NCBI GenBank assembly: GCA_018894105.1
Contig: CM032131.1
Span: 1,700,501 to 1,764,500 of the forward strand
DNA length: 64,000 bases
Reading direction: 5' to 3'
Origin: Jacaranda mimosifolia
Lineage: Eukaryota; Streptophyta; Magnoliopsida; Lamiales; Bignoniaceae
The translations under genes and the position numbers were made by a program. This document shows positions 12,692-24,317 of this stretch, one piece after another; positions within the stretch are counted from its first letter, which is position 1, and each line of letters opens with the position of its first letter. Below the pieces are notes generated by a model. The model did no database searches. It was not told where the DNA came from and was given only the letters and a program-made list of their open reading frames with translations.

Positions 12692-13139
12692 AGTTGATGT
12701 TGCTTAGATATTATAGTATTTTCTTTCTTTGTGTATAATGAAAGTGCCTCAAGCAGACATTGTTACATGGTCAATTTTTTGTTATGTATAAATGAATGTT
12801 TTCTACGTTTAAGCAAGTGTTTCGTCGAGCTTTTACCTTGACTGTCTTTATTTTGTTGCACATATGCCTCTGGCACTTAGCTAAGATTAACTCAAGGCCC
12901 TTGTCGAGTAGATTGTAAGTAATATACAACATGATGAATCAGAGACAGCCAACTGCCACCTCGTGGGCGTGATTTAAGTGAAAAAGTTAACAACTTTTAC
13001 GATTACAAATCGTTGCGTCAATTGCTCGGTTAGACAAAGTAATTACTTAAGGATAAACTTTGGGTAATTTAGCGACTACATGGTCGACTCCCGATAATAA
13101 ATGACAAACTTCAAATAATTTAGTGACTACGAGGTCAAC

Positions 13140-13390
13140 TAATTGGTCTTGGCCGGGAAGCCTTGACTTGGCGGCCTGAAGCCTACTTGGTCGACTTTCG
13201 GGTCAAAAACTTGGTCTCGGCTGGGAAGCCTTGACTTGAGGCCTGAAGCCTGCTTGGTCGACTACAGGGTCGATAATTTAGTCTTGGCTGGGAAGCTATG
13301 AGGTTGACAATTTGGTCTCGGCTGGGAAGCCTTGACTTGTCGGCTTGAAGCTTGCTTGGTCAACTATGGGGTCGACGATGAAGAGTTATT
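13140..13390 (-). repeat. 67-bp tandem repeats in the pol/extra-ORF spacer
   Basis: About 3.5 copies of a unit containing GGCTGGGAAGCCTTGACTTG and GCTTGGTCGACTA start near 13,145, 13,213, 13,281 (truncated) and 13,314. The spacer between the convergent 3' ends of pol and the antisense gene (about 12,700-13,700) has no other coding potential. Tandem repeats in this position are typical of Tat-type elements. Confidence 0.85.
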
Positions 13391-13712
13391 TTGTGCTAGT
13401 TTTGTATTTTCAAAATGTGTTATAACTTTTTATTGCTGCTAAGGAATACAACAGAGGCCGATGGCCGTGTTACACATAGAATTTCTTTAGGTTTATAACG
13501 TTCCAAGGTCATGGTAGTTCATTGCCTGTCGTGTCTGCTAGTCGGTAGGCATTGTGCTTTGACACATTGATCATTAAGTAGGGCCCCTCCCACTTTGGGT
13601 CAAGTTTTCCTACATTTTTTTATACTTTGACTTTCTTGAGGACGAGATCGCCAACCTTGAAGCTCCAGGGTCGAACTGTTTTGTTGTAACATTCCATTAT
13701 TTTTGACCAGTA

Positions 13713-14767
13713 TCACTGCATTGTGTTGTAGGTTGTGTGGCGTAGCTCTTCGATAGTGATTAAGTCAAGTGTCCTTTCTGTTGCATTTCTAACTGGATTA
13801 TACTGAATCACTCGGGCTGTGTGCTGGATAAGCTCAGATGGAATTACTACTTCGGAGCCGTAGACCAAGCTGTACGGGGTATAGTCCGTAGCTGTTCGTG
13901 GTGTGGTCCTATATGCCCACAGCAACCCTGGGAGGTCGTCTGCCCAACTTGCTCATGTGCCTACTATTCAAGCCTTGAGGTGGTCAAGAACTGCTCTGTT
14001 TGTGACCTCTGTCTGGCCATTAGCATAGGGGTTCCCTATGACGTAAAGTATTGGCTGACTCCCAGGGCCTCGCACCATTTTCTCATACTCTTACTTTGGA
14101 ACTGAGTGCCGTTATCTGAGATTAGGACTTTAGGCAAACCGAATTGACATATTATGTTTTTCCAGATAAAGCTCTTGATAGCCGCATCGGTGATTTTTGG
14201 AACCGCTTCGGCTTCTACCCATTTTGTAAAGTACTCGACTGCCACGATGATGAATTTATGCTGACCAGATGTCTTTGGGAAAGATCCAACTATGTCGATC
14301 CCCCACTAGTCGAATGGCCAAGTTATCTGGACATTGACCATCGACGCGGCTGGTTGGTGCGGTATGTTCGAGTGGATCTGGCATGATGGGCATTTTTTGG
14401 CGAAGTCGATTGAGTCTTGCAATAAGGTGGACCAAAAATAACCGTAACGGATAACTTTGTGTGCCAAAGATCGACTACCAGAATGGTTGCCGCAGATGCC
14501 AGCGTGAATCTCCAGTAGCACTTTGCTTGCCTCTTCAAGTGCTAGGCATTTAAGTGGGGGTCCTAATATTGACCTCCTGTAGAGTTGTCCATGGTCATCA
14601 AGTGCAAACTTGGCTGCCAGCCCTCTAAGCCTGTGGGCCTCCTTGTAGTCATCGGGCATGGTCCCCTGACTTAGGTTGAGCTTGATTAGCTCTTGCCATA
14701 AGGGAGCTATCTCTTCGACCCATCCGACGAGACTATGATCGGTGGCTTGGATACAAGGTTTGGCCAC
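13713..14767 (-). pseudogene. Integrase region of the Gypsy pol
   Basis: Reading right to left, the HHCC zinc-binding domain (HAGICGNHSG and later CPSCQ) lies at about 14,380-14,520. The catalytic core follows at 14,036-14,245 (EYFTKWVEAEAVP, ISDNGTQF). The C-terminal part lies at 13,713-13,925 ([24 protein letters not shown]). The pieces are in separate frames or interrupted by stops, so no intact integrase can be made. In an active copy it would insert the cDNA into the host genome. Confidence 0.88.
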
Positions 14768-14879
14768 TAAGAACGTTATGGTTCTTTCCCTGGTGCCTTT
14801 CGTCGAGCTGGCTAGCTTTGATAGTGAGTCTGCTCGTTCATTCTCTTCTCGGGGGACCTGGCTCAGGCTGAAACTCTTG

Positions 14880-15190
14880 AATGATCATTGTAATTGTCTT
14901 ATTTCGGCCAGATATTAGGTCATCTTGGCCTCTTTGGCTTCGAAATTACTTTCGACCTGTTTCGCAACTACCTGGAAGTCAGTGATCGCTACCAGCTGCT
15001 CGACACCCTGAGCCGCTGCCATGTTCATTCCAGCTATGAGAGCTTCATATTCTGCTTCGTTGTTGGTGACCGGGAAGTTGAGCTTTATTGCAAAATCATA
15101 CTCCTCGGCAAGTGGGGAATGGAGAGAGATACCTAATCCACCTCATGATGAGGTTGCCGAACCGTCGACATGCAAAGTCTATACTAATGA
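14880..15190 (-). pseudogene. Second (archaeal-type) RNase H of the Gypsy pol
   Basis: Minus-strand translation gives HVDGSATSS, a TGA stop, then GGLGI, EEYDFAIKLNFP, TNNEAEYEALIAGM and ITDFQVV. The Asp of VDGS, the Glu of NEAEYEAL and the Asp of TDFQ sit where an RNase H needs metal-binding acids. It lies between the usual Gypsy RNase H and integrase. A second RNase H here is diagnostic of the Tat lineage. The single in-frame stop inactivates it. Confidence 0.85.
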
Positions 15191-15289
15191 GTTCTCAACA
15201 ATTTGGTTCGACAGTCCGTGACAAATTCGGCTAGGACCTATGCTTTTATGGCCGCCCGCGGCTGGAACATGATGTCGAACTCCCTAAGC

Positions 15290-16440
15290 TCGATGACCCA
15301 TTTCGTAAGTCGACTCGAAGTGTTAGGCTTCGACAACACCTACTTTAATGGTTAGTTCATCGACACTACGATCACATGGGACTGGAGGTAAGGTCGTAGC
15401 TTTCTTGCTGCAGTAACGAAGGCAAGAGCGAACTTCTCGATCTCTAGATAAATGTGTTCAGGCCTGTGCAAAGCCTTACTACAATAATACACCGGACGGT
15501 GAGTCCCGCCTCTCGTCGATGCCAAAACTGAACTGATCAAATCAGTTGATACAACTAGATAAAGTTGTAGCACCTCTCCCATCTCCCAAGTATTACTTGA
15601 GCTCTGCTAAGGCCTGATCGCACTACTGATTCTACTAAAACCCTAGTTTCTTCGCATTTCTGAGTATTTTGAAGAAAGGGAGACTCTTGTCGTCCAACCT
15701 TGCAATGAACCTGCCAAGGGCTATGATCCTGCCAACCAGGCGTTGTACATCTCAAATAGTGCGATGTGGGGTGACGTCTAAAATTACTTGGATCTTATAC
15801 GGGTTTGCCTCGTCCCTCTTTGACTGACCATATACCCAAGGAACTTGCCCCCACGAACCCCGAATGTGCACTTATTAGGGTTGAGCTTCATGCCAAAGGC
15901 CCTTAGTATAGAGAAAGTGTGGTTGAGGTCGACGAGGTGGTCCTCAGCCTTCTCAATTTTGACGATCATATCATCAATGTAGACCTCCATCGATCTCCCG
16001 ATCTCATTCTTGAACATAAAGTTGACTAACCTTTAGTATGTTGCTCCCGCATTTTTGAGCCCGAAGGGCATAACTAAAAAGCAATATACTCCAGTGGGAA
16101 CGACGAAAGAGATCTTGTCCCTATCTTCGGGTGCCATAAATATTTGATAATAGCCTTGGAAGGCATCCATCATGCTCAACAACTCACAGCCAGCAGTAGA
16201 ATCTACTTATAAATCTATATAAGGCAAGGGGTAAGGATCCTTAGGGCAAGCTTTATTCAAGTTAGTGAAATCATTACACATTCGCCATTTTTCCTCATTC
16301 TTGGGGACCAGTACAACATTACAAAGCCAAGAGGGGTATTAAATTTCTACAATATATCCTGCCTCTAAAAGCTTGTTGACCTCTTCCTCGATGATTTGGG
16401 ACCTCTTAGCATTGAAAGTTCTTGTCTTTTGCCTTACTGA
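15290..16440 (-). pseudogene. Reverse transcriptase and first RNase H of the Gypsy pol
   Basis: The order right to left is an RT N-terminal part (about 16,250-16,440, including the NDFTNLNKACPKD motif), the polymerase motif YIDDM (about 15,970-15,985), the connection and RNase H blocks (VYYCSKALHRPE and LEIEKFALAFVTAARKL, 15,352-15,582). Stops and frame changes separate them. The function would be synthesis of cDNA from the element RNA and removal of the RNA strand. Confidence 0.88.
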
Positions 16441-16847
16441 TTTGTGGGCGGAGTCCACGTTCAGTCGATGGACGATGACACTGGGGTCGATTCCTTGGAG
16501 GTCAGCGGCTTTTCATGCGAACACATCAATCTTTCGTCGAAGGAAATCGACCATGAGGCATTCCAGGTAGTCGTCCATATCGCTTTCGACCCGAGTGGTC
16601 TTGTCAGGGTTTCCAGGTTCCAGCTCTATGGTTTTGAACTCCATGACGGGCTCAACCAGGGTGTCTTCCAACTTTCTTTTCTTAGATGAAGGTTCCTCCT
16701 CAGGTTTCGCTACAGGGGCGTCCCCCGAGGGCTTTAGTTGCAGTCGTTTCTTCTGTTCGTTGGACTCGATTGAAATAGTATAACAGCGTCATGCATCCTT
16801 AAGATTGCACAAAAGTTCACCTACTCTTGATGGGGTTGGGAACTTGA

Positions 16848-17135
16848 TCATGTGGAGACGATGGCCCTGAAGTCGTTTAGGGCTGGTCGACCAATGATGA
16901 CATTGTAGGTAAATGGAGCATTGACCACCAAATAGTTGATCATTAAGGTTCTGCTTTGGGGACCCTGTCCAAATGTTGTGGAAAGGTTGATAGATCCCTT
17001 CGGAATGATATCCGACTCTCCAAATCCGACGGAGCTACCATTGTCAACCAATATCTTTCTGACCTCGAAGTTGGTTATTTGAAGTGTTACCACCATGGGG
17101 TAGTCTATTTTCCTGTTGACTCCCTTGTTCTCCAT
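16848..17135 (-). pseudogene. Aspartic protease of the Gypsy element
   Basis: The frame contains KILVDNGSSVGF, the retropepsin active-site region in the variant form common in plant Gypsy elements, followed by NVIIGRPALNDFRA, the conserved flap-distal block. It lies between the gag zinc knuckle and RT, as in other Ty3/Gypsy elements. It would cleave the Gag-Pol precursor. It is separated from gag and RT by frame breaks. Confidence 0.85.
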
Positions 17136-18845
17136 ATGGTCGAGGTCGGAGTCGCTGAAGGAGATTGGATCGGTGCTTGGCTAGTCTGGTCGACTCTAAC
17201 TGTCTTTGGGTTTGTTTCCTTGCGTTCCTTGAATCCCTCCCAGTGGAACGACTGGGCGGGTGGGATTCTTGGGCAGGTCTTTTTCCTTTATCTTCTCTCC
17301 TCGGGCTGGCCGACCTTTCTCTATAGGGAGTCCGGTCAGTTTTGTCCTCTTCGCACCTGGCCTGCTCTTCGACATATTTTTTCAGATGGCCCTGCCTTAT
17401 CAGTCTTTCGATCTCATCCTGCAAGTTGAAGCAATCTTCCGTGTCATGCCCTTTCTGCCGATAGAAATGGCAGTATTTTTTCAATTTTTTCATGGATTCA
17501 GTCTCCGTTAACTTTTTGGGTTTTTTGAGCAGGTTGTCGTGCTGAATGGCAAACAATACCTCCTTCCTCTGGAGGTTGAATGGAGTGTATTCATGGAAGC
17601 ATTTTATGGGGGATCGACGTCCCTCTCTGACCTGACGATCATATTTCTCTTTGTTTTTCCTCTTGTCGACCTCTAGGTTGTCGTATTTCAACTTGTTTAT
17701 CTCTTCTTGGGTCATGTACCTCTTTGTGAGGTCGAAAAGCTCCTCCATCAATCTGGACTGCTCGCGGACCAATGCATTAGCACATTCCTTATGCCTGAGG
17801 CCTAGGAATAACACATCGATTAGGAATTCGATTCTCGGGCTGTCAATCTTTAACACCTCCGTGTTGAATTGGGTGAAAAGTCTTGGAGGGATTCTCTCTT
17901 GTTTTGCTTTACCGTGTGCAAATGGGTGTGAGGGAGTTTGGCTTTTCTCCTACTCGCAAACTGGTGCAAAAATTTGTCGCACAACTGGTCATATGAGTAT
18001 ATCGACGCCGGTTCCAATTTCACAAACCATTCGAGTGCTATCCCTTGAAAGGTGGTCACCAACATCTTAGCGTGGATGTACTCATTGTGTCCATGCAGCT
18101 GCATCATGTGCTCGAATTGCAGTAAATGTTCATTCAGATTAGTCGAGCCATCATATCTGGGCAAGCCGATCGGAATCTTGGCATCGACAACAATACGCTC
18201 GTTGATGATATCTTAGACAAAGAAGGAGTCTCTTTCTCTTCAGAACCTTTGCGGTCTCTCTTGGTGGGGCAACCTTTCCTTGTGTCTCCTTGAGATCTCT
18301 TCCAATCATCGGTTCAACTGTTGTACCTGGTGGGATACCTCCTCTTATTCCTCCTTATCAGCCTAGGATGCATTTTTGTTCATGCGGGGTCTCGAGCGTT
18401 CGACCCTATCGCGCTGCGGGGCTCGAATGGGTCGAACACCATGGTCGACAGAATCCGCCACCTCCTCACGGGGCAGGGGTCGAGCCATTTCTCTTGGAAA
18501 ATGGCCTAGGCTCACTTCGCACCTCGATGGTGGCTTTCTAGATTCTGGCCGTTTAAAGTTTTCTTCGGGCTGTCTTTCCTCTGAGGCCGCGGGTTGTGGT
18601 GTTTCACCAGCCGTTTGCTTCGGTTGGGTGATGTGTCGATTCAAGGCAACTAAGAGTTGAGCTGAAATCTGTGCTGAAATCTGCTCACTAATGAGCTGCA
18701 TCAATTGGGGCATGGTCAATGTGACCACTGGTTCTAGCTGAGCGCTAAACCCTGGGGCACCCAGCTCTTGCGAAAGTCTAAGTGGGGGAGAGCTGGATCT
18801 CCTATTTTCTTCCCTTCTTGAGGGGGCTCGTCTGGTGTTCACCAT
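17044..18845 (-). pseudogene. gag of the Gypsy element
   Basis: It starts at the ATG at 18,845 (MVNTRRAPSRREE), 40 bases downstream of the 5' LTR. It has a Gln/Arg/Pro-rich N-terminal part with the hydrophobic block MPQLMQLISEQISAQI. A retrotransposon gag domain follows (18,164-17,850: MLVTTFQGIALEWF), then a basic region. The zinc knuckle is YCHFYRQKGHDTEDC, at about 17,420-17,465. At least two frame changes (near 18,360 and 17,850) break the ORF. Confidence 0.88.
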
Positions 18846-18863
18846 TTTTGATAGCGGACTCAA

Positions 18864-18885
18864 GTTTCCCACAGACGGCGCCAAA
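18864..18885 (-). other. Primer-binding site of the Gypsy element
   Basis: On the minus strand, directly after the CA end of the 5' LTR, the sequence reads TTTGGCGCCGTCTGTGGGAA. TGGCGCCGT matches the start of plant PBS sites complementary to a tRNA 3' end. The exact tRNA cannot be settled by eye because the rest of the site is not a perfect match to the tRNA-Asp type PBS I know. Confidence 0.75.
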
Positions 18886-19644
18886 TGATGAGGTTTGAAT
18901 CTGTTGAATGATGGATCAGGTAGATGTTCCAATGAGGTTCGACCTCCCAGGTTGATAAAAGAGTATAGATGGGTTGAATCCTGCAATCATTAGCAAACGT
19001 CAAGCTAGTCGAGGAGCCCTCGGCTTAGGCACTCTGACGCTCAAGTCAATACTAGTCGACTAGATAATATGAACAGTAAAGTGGGGGCTTTTGTATATAT
19101 GAGAACATACATTTGAAAGGCCGGAGAGGGGGTATTTATAGCCTTCTCTCCCTGGGGATTTTTCTGAGATGCCCTTGATGTGTAGGGAGGACCCTTGCCC
19201 TTGCATGAGGAGCAATTAGTCATCTCCCATCTCTGTACTATTCCAGGTGGCTGCCTTCCCAGGTTTTAGGGACAGGATAGGATATTGTTGACGCGCTTGC
19301 TGCGCTAGGCAGTAATGGGGCGGCATGCGCCATTAATGCGGAAGCATGCCACCGGTCAATGCATTTAATGCCGCAGAGATGGTACTATGTTCTATCGACC
19401 TCTCTAGTCGGAAGGATGATCGACCTGATAACGAATTGGAACACAGATTAGTGGTGCGGGTCAACATATCGACCCGTGGCCTTGTATGAGGCCTGGTCGA
19501 GTGTTCATTTGCCTAGGTAGGCCATCGATCATCGAGGTCGACTATGGTCGATAGCGCCGTTGGGCCCCGGGTGCAAGATGGACTTGGTGTTGCACCTTTG
19601 GGCCCACGCAGTTTGGGCCGAGCCACTTGGGCTATCCCATATCA
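18886..19644 (-). repeat. 5' LTR of the Tat-type Gypsy element
   Basis: This 759-bp repeat is homologous to 9,114-9,812, with TG...CA ends on the minus strand and a minus-strand TATA motif at about 19,131-19,141 (CTATAAATAC). It is about 60 bp longer than the other LTR because of two indels near 19,335 and 19,565. Confidence 0.95.
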
Positions 19645-19984
19645 AGTTAATTGAAAATTAATTATTTAATAACTTGGGTTAATTACATTAATTAATTGTT
19701 AAATTATATTTCCAATGGCAAGATTAAGCATTATTTTACTTTCTTACTTTGATCCCCCTTGCATGTTTATTATGTTACAATTACATCCCCACATATTATG
19801 GTCACATTGCCAAAATAAAGCAAGGGCAATTTGGTTCCAAAAAATAATCAACAGCTAAAGCAGTCAAAATAAGGGTAAAATTGGATTTTTAAAAAAATTC
19901 AACGATGACGTTAGCATTTTTCGTTAGTTTAACTAACAATAGGATCTTGTTGTTAGACGGCAACAAACCTTAGGAGATGTGTCT

Positions 19985-20056
19985 ATAATTTCTCAAACCC
20001 GATGGGTAGTTTCTGTTATCACCCCAAACCTCAGGGTAGTTACTGTAATTTTCACT
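19985..20056 (-). repeat. Right terminal inverted repeat of the MULE
   Basis: This is the inverted partner of 4,597-4,668, followed by the 9-bp target duplication copy ATTATTTTA (20,057-20,065). Confidence 0.85.
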
Positions 20057-22096
20057 ATTATTTTATTTTAGAAGAATGATAAATTGATAGTAGTTTTTTT
20101 ATATAAATTTTTATTTATTTATACTTAATATATATTTGTTTCAAATAATAAGTCAAAACTATAACAGTATGATTGGTATCCAAAAATCAAGTGGGAATGA
20201 AATGGGTATTCCTGAATTCATTCCCATTTAGTGACAGGAATCATCGTTATCATGGGTTTAACTATTCACAATATATTGAAAATACATTTATTTTTTTGTT
20301 TGATAAAATTACACTTCAATTAAAAAAAATTTATAAATCTCAACAAATTCCAACATAGCATGTCTCTCGATCATTCTTTGATTCTCTCTTATGTTATATT
20401 CATCAATAACTTAATTCATTGACGTTCTCTTTAACAGATTTTGGAAAGCTTTATGTTCTGTCTTTGAGAGTTTTTCTCAAGTAAGAACCTTATTTCATTC
20501 AGCGGTCCCCCCCCCCCCCCCCCCCCCCCGCTTTTGTCAAAAATAAAAATCCCTTTTTCTTGTTAAAGGAAATTGAAAACCCTAATTTATAATAGTGACA
20601 TTTGCTTCTTTATCTAAATATGTTGCTCAAATATTTATGGTGAGATAGTTTCAACAATTGTTTGGATGCAAAAAATCAATTACCAAGATAGCATAAATTT
20701 ATTTACCACACAAACAAAAAATAAAAAAGAAAGAAAAAAAGAAAAATTGCCGTTCGTCTTTAAACATTAAATCCAAGCAAATAACCACTTTCAACGGAAA
20801 ACTGGTGCAAAATACAAGAATCAATTAATGGACTTTTTTGTAAATTCAAATACTAAAATGGTTTGATTGTAAAGTAAAAAATGTATTTTAAGAAAAATAA
20901 TGTATCTAATTGTAACGAGAATATTTAATATAATACATAAAAGGATATTTTGAGTAAATAATTTTATTTTAATATGTTTCTCAAAAGGTTAATTTGATCG
21001 TTTGAAATAATTTCATTTCATTCATATCAATCATTCATAGTTATCAATCATGGGATTTGAATCGAGCATAGAATGAGGATTTTATTCCTTTCTCATCTTT
21101 GCGCATGCCAAGCATGAGATAAGTATTAGTAACATCATTCTTTTTCTACCTTTATTTCATTCCTAAAGTTATTTCAGTCCCACCTAATTCTATTCCTGCA
21201 TACCAATCACCACCTAAAGATTTATACTATTAACAAAGTACCTACCTCTTTTTTTTTGTGTGTGTTTTTTAATTATTTACGTAAAATGGACTCACTCTTT
21301 TTTTTTTTTAAATTCTAATAATTAAAAGCTATATAATAAGTTACAATTTATAATTTACCTATTTTATGTTTATAATTATTATTTTATCATAATTTTTTTA
21401 ATTTTTCTTTACAAAAAAAATTAAATAAATATATTAAAATTATTAAAATAAATTTACATGAAATAAAAAATAAATAAATATTTTTATTATACAAAAAATA
21501 CTGTAAAATTTTAGCATATATATATCGAATGTGTCAAATTATTAGTATATATAATTTTGATCAATATGACAATCTAAAATTATCAAAAAATTTAATAATA
21601 TTTTTAAAAAGAATAATTTTTTGGGCAAATATCTTACCTTATCGCAGAAAAAATAATTTGGTATATCTATTTGTTTTTTTAAGTTTGGTCCATTATACTA
21701 AAAAAAATTGTGTTGAATTTTAGATTATTGTTTAGTTTTTAATGCTATATAATTTTTTATCACACCCATTCTTGCTATAGTCTAACTTAATATTTTTAAA
21801 ATTAATAAAATTAACAATTCCATGACAAGGAAATCAACAACTCCTAGACCTTTTAAATATACATTTTATTCATTAAGCCACTTAAATTGCAAAATAAAGC
21901 ATAAAAATATGTGTTTTCCCCAAAATCATAAAAAATATTGCTAACCTTGAATTACTTGTAGAATTACAACAATAAATAATAAATTAAATTACAACTTTTA
22001 TTTCACATTAATTAGATTCATATTAACGTTGCCAAGAATTGGAAATTGCATCTTGAGTTCATTGAAAAGTATAAGGCCCTCATATAAATTATTTTA
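20057..22096. repeat. Tandem segmental duplication, copy 1 (interrupted)
   Basis: The segment right of the MULE, minus the element at 20,165-21,214, matches copy 2 at 22,097-23,103 in order. Shared blocks include AGAAGAATGA(T/G)AAATTGATAGT, ACTATTAACAAAGTACCTACCT, TTTGGTCCATTATA and GCATCTTGAGTTCATTGAAA. The left part of copy 1 (about 4,545-4,596) lies on the other side of the MULE. No coding potential is seen. The unit is about 1 kb and very AT-rich. Confidence 0.8.
20165..21214. mobile_element. Non-autonomous PIF/Harbinger-like element
   Basis: The ends carry a short inverted repeat: TGATTGGTATCCA near the left end and, reverse-complemented, TGATTGGTATGCA near the right end. TAA flanks both sides (20,162-20,164 and 21,215-21,217). 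Copy 2 of the surrounding duplication reads ACTATAAAATCTACAC here with no insertion, which fixes the boundaries. A 3-bp TAA duplication is typical of PIF/Harbinger. The 1,050-bp interior has a 23-C homopolymer (20,507-20,529) and no transposase. Confidence 0.75.
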
Positions 22097-23103
22097 GAGA
22101 ATATGCTTTGGCTGCAGACTTACACAATGTATTTTATGATTTATTTTATTTTAGAAGAATGAGAAATTGATAGTGATATTTTTATGTAAATTTTTACTTA
22201 TTCATACTTAATATATATTTATTTAAAATAATAATTCAAAACTATAAAATCTACACTATTAACAAAGTACCTACCTATTTTTTGGTGTGTTTTTTAATCA
22301 TTTGCCTAAAATGGCCTTGCTCCTCTCTTTTAATTCTAATAATTAGTAGATATATAATAAACTACCACTTATAACTTACCTATTTTATGTTTACAATTAT
22401 CATTTATTATAAATTTTTAATTCTTACTTACAAAAAAATTTAAATAAATATATTAAAATTATTAAAATAAATTTACATGATCTAGGAAATAAATAAATAT
22501 TCTTACTATATAAAAAATACTATAGAAATTTTAACATGAACATTGAACGTGTCAAATTATTGGTATATATAATTTTGATCTATACGATAATTTAAAGTTA
22601 TCATAATTTTTAATAATATTTTCAAAAGGAGCAACTTTTGGGCAGATATTTACCTAACGGAAGAAAAAACAAGTAGGTATATCTATTTGTTTTTCTAAAG
22701 TTTGGTCCATTATATTACATAACTGTGGTGAATTTTAGATGATTGTTTAGTTTTTAATGCTATATTACTTTTTATCGCACCCAATTCTTGCTATAGTCTT
22801 AACTTAATATTTTTAAAATTAGTAAAATTAACAATTCCATGAGAAGCAAATCAACTCTTAGACCTTTCAAATATACATTTTACTCATTAAGTCGCTTAAA
22901 TTACAAAATAAAGCATAAAATATGTTTTTTTTCCAAAATCATCAAAGTTATTGATAACCTTAAATTATTTGTAGAATTACAACAATAAATTAAATTACAG
23001 CTTTTATTTTAGATTAATTAGATTCATAGTAATGTTGCCAAGAATTAGAAATTGCATCTTGAGTTCATTGAAAAGTACAATGCCCTCACATAAATTATTT
23101 TTT
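22097..23103. repeat. Tandem segmental duplication, copy 2 (empty site)
   Basis: This is an uninterrupted copy of the ~1 kb unit. At about 22,135-22,155 it reads TATGATTTATTTTATTTTAG, the unoccupied MULE target, and at about 22,243-22,260 the unoccupied Harbinger target. No gene is seen. Confidence 0.8.
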
Positions 23104-23334
23104 CCGGTTAGAGTCATAAGTGGTGTATTATTCCATTGTAGTCTACTAAAGCTATTGTCTATTAATAATAATAATTAATATTTTGTAATTATTAATAATA
23201 TAAACAAAACAAGTACTATCATAATAGACAAATAATCACATGCAAGTGAAATTTATATTCAAAATATTCAAAATTTCGAGGCATTTGCTATATATATCTA
23301 AATGAATATAATAATTTAATTAGTGTAATACTAA

Positions 23335-23703
23335 GGCCTGTTTGATTTTATTTCCACTCATTATTTTTATTTTTATTTTCTTCTGAAAATGAAAATAGAA
23401 AACTAAAAAGTTTTATTCCAATTTCACAGATATTTTCATTTTCAACACATATTCACAAACACAATCTTATACTCTCTCTCTATTTTCACACTTTTTTTTT
23501 TCTACTCTCATTTGCACAATTTTTAATACAAAAATATAAAAACATCCAAACACATCTCATTTTCAACCTTATACAATCATTTCATTTTAAACAAAACATC
23601 CAAATAATATTTTATTTTCAAACTAACATTTATAACTAGCTTTTCACTTTTTCATTTTGGCAGAAAATGAAAATTCCTTCAGAAAACAAAATCAAATGGG
23701 CAA
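23335..23703. mobile_element. Tourist-like MITE
   Basis: The 369-bp element starts GGCCTGTTTGATTTTATTT and ends, reverse-complemented, TTGCCCATTTGATTTTGTTT. It is flanked by TAA on both sides (23,332-23,334 and 23,704-23,706). Size, TIR type and TAA duplication fit a Tourist/PIF-Harbinger MITE. There is no ORF. Confidence 0.75.
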
Positions 23704-24317
23704 TAAGAACAAATTGTTCTAAAATCTTCTCACATCATTGTCGATTATAATATTTTCTAGACATGTTCTCTCAGAAATTTTTACATGAATACTTCTTAGT
23801 TCTCACATATGTAATAAATAGAATATTGTATGAACTTTGCCTATGGACATCTCATTAGAGAAAATCCTATTACTATCCATCAATTTGGTAAATAGTTGAT
23901 TAAATCTCTAGTCCAAAAGATGCACATGTCTTTTAGGTTTCACAAATTTATATTTAAATTGGTATTTGTATATTATTTGAATTACAATTAATGAATATAT
24001 ATACTATTTATAAAACTTGATAGTAATATAATAATCTTTAAAATATTTTTTAATGTATTAATTAAATTAATTTCATTTAAATAAAAAAATTAAAAAAAAT
24101 TAGAACGTATAATGATTTTAAATTGACAACTTCTCAATTTAATGGAAAAATAATTTGGTTGAAGGGGAAAAAACTGAAAAACAAAAGAAACAAAGCGCAC
24201 TTCAACTACAGTGTAAAACGCTTTTAGTTCAAGAGCTCGGGGCAGCCCAGCGCTTCTGGAACCGGGGCTCTCCGAATCATTGACAGAAAAGAAAACCTCT
24301 TGCAACTTCAGCCAAAG

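Larger units (their letters stand above)
9114..19644 (-). mobile_element. Ty3/Gypsy LTR retrotransposon, Tat type
   Basis: A 10.5-kb element lies on the minus strand, bounded by LTRs with TG...CA ends and an exact 5-bp target duplication AGTTA (9,109-9,113 and 19,645-19,649). In transcription order (right to left) it has 5' LTR, PBS, gag, protease, RT, RNase H, a second archaeal-type RNase H, integrase, a spacer with 67-bp tandem repeats, an extra ORF on the opposite strand, polypurine tract and 3' LTR. The second RNase H and the antisense ORF between pol and the 3' LTR are established features of the Tat lineage. Coding regions carry several stops and frameshifts, so the copy is non-autonomous. 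It is visibly richer in G+C and TCGA sites than its flanks. Confidence 0.93.
4597..20056 (+). mobile_element. Mutator-like element (MULE), interrupted by a Gypsy insertion
   Basis: The two ends are inverted repeats. The left end reads GGGATAATTATTGTACTACC and continues into TTGAGGTTTGGGG. The reverse complement of the right end reads AGTGAAAATTACAGTAACTACC and continues into CTGAGGTTTGGGG. Similarity is clear over about 70 bp and fades after that. The flanks TTTATTTTA (4,588-4,596) and ATTATTTTA (20,057-20,065) form a 9-bp duplication with one mismatch, as expected for Mutator. The interior carries a decayed MuDR transposase. A Gypsy element occupies 9,114-19,644, so the MULE proper is about 4.9 kb. 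A paralogous sequence at about 22,140 keeps the unoccupied target, which confirms the boundaries. Confidence 0.88.
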
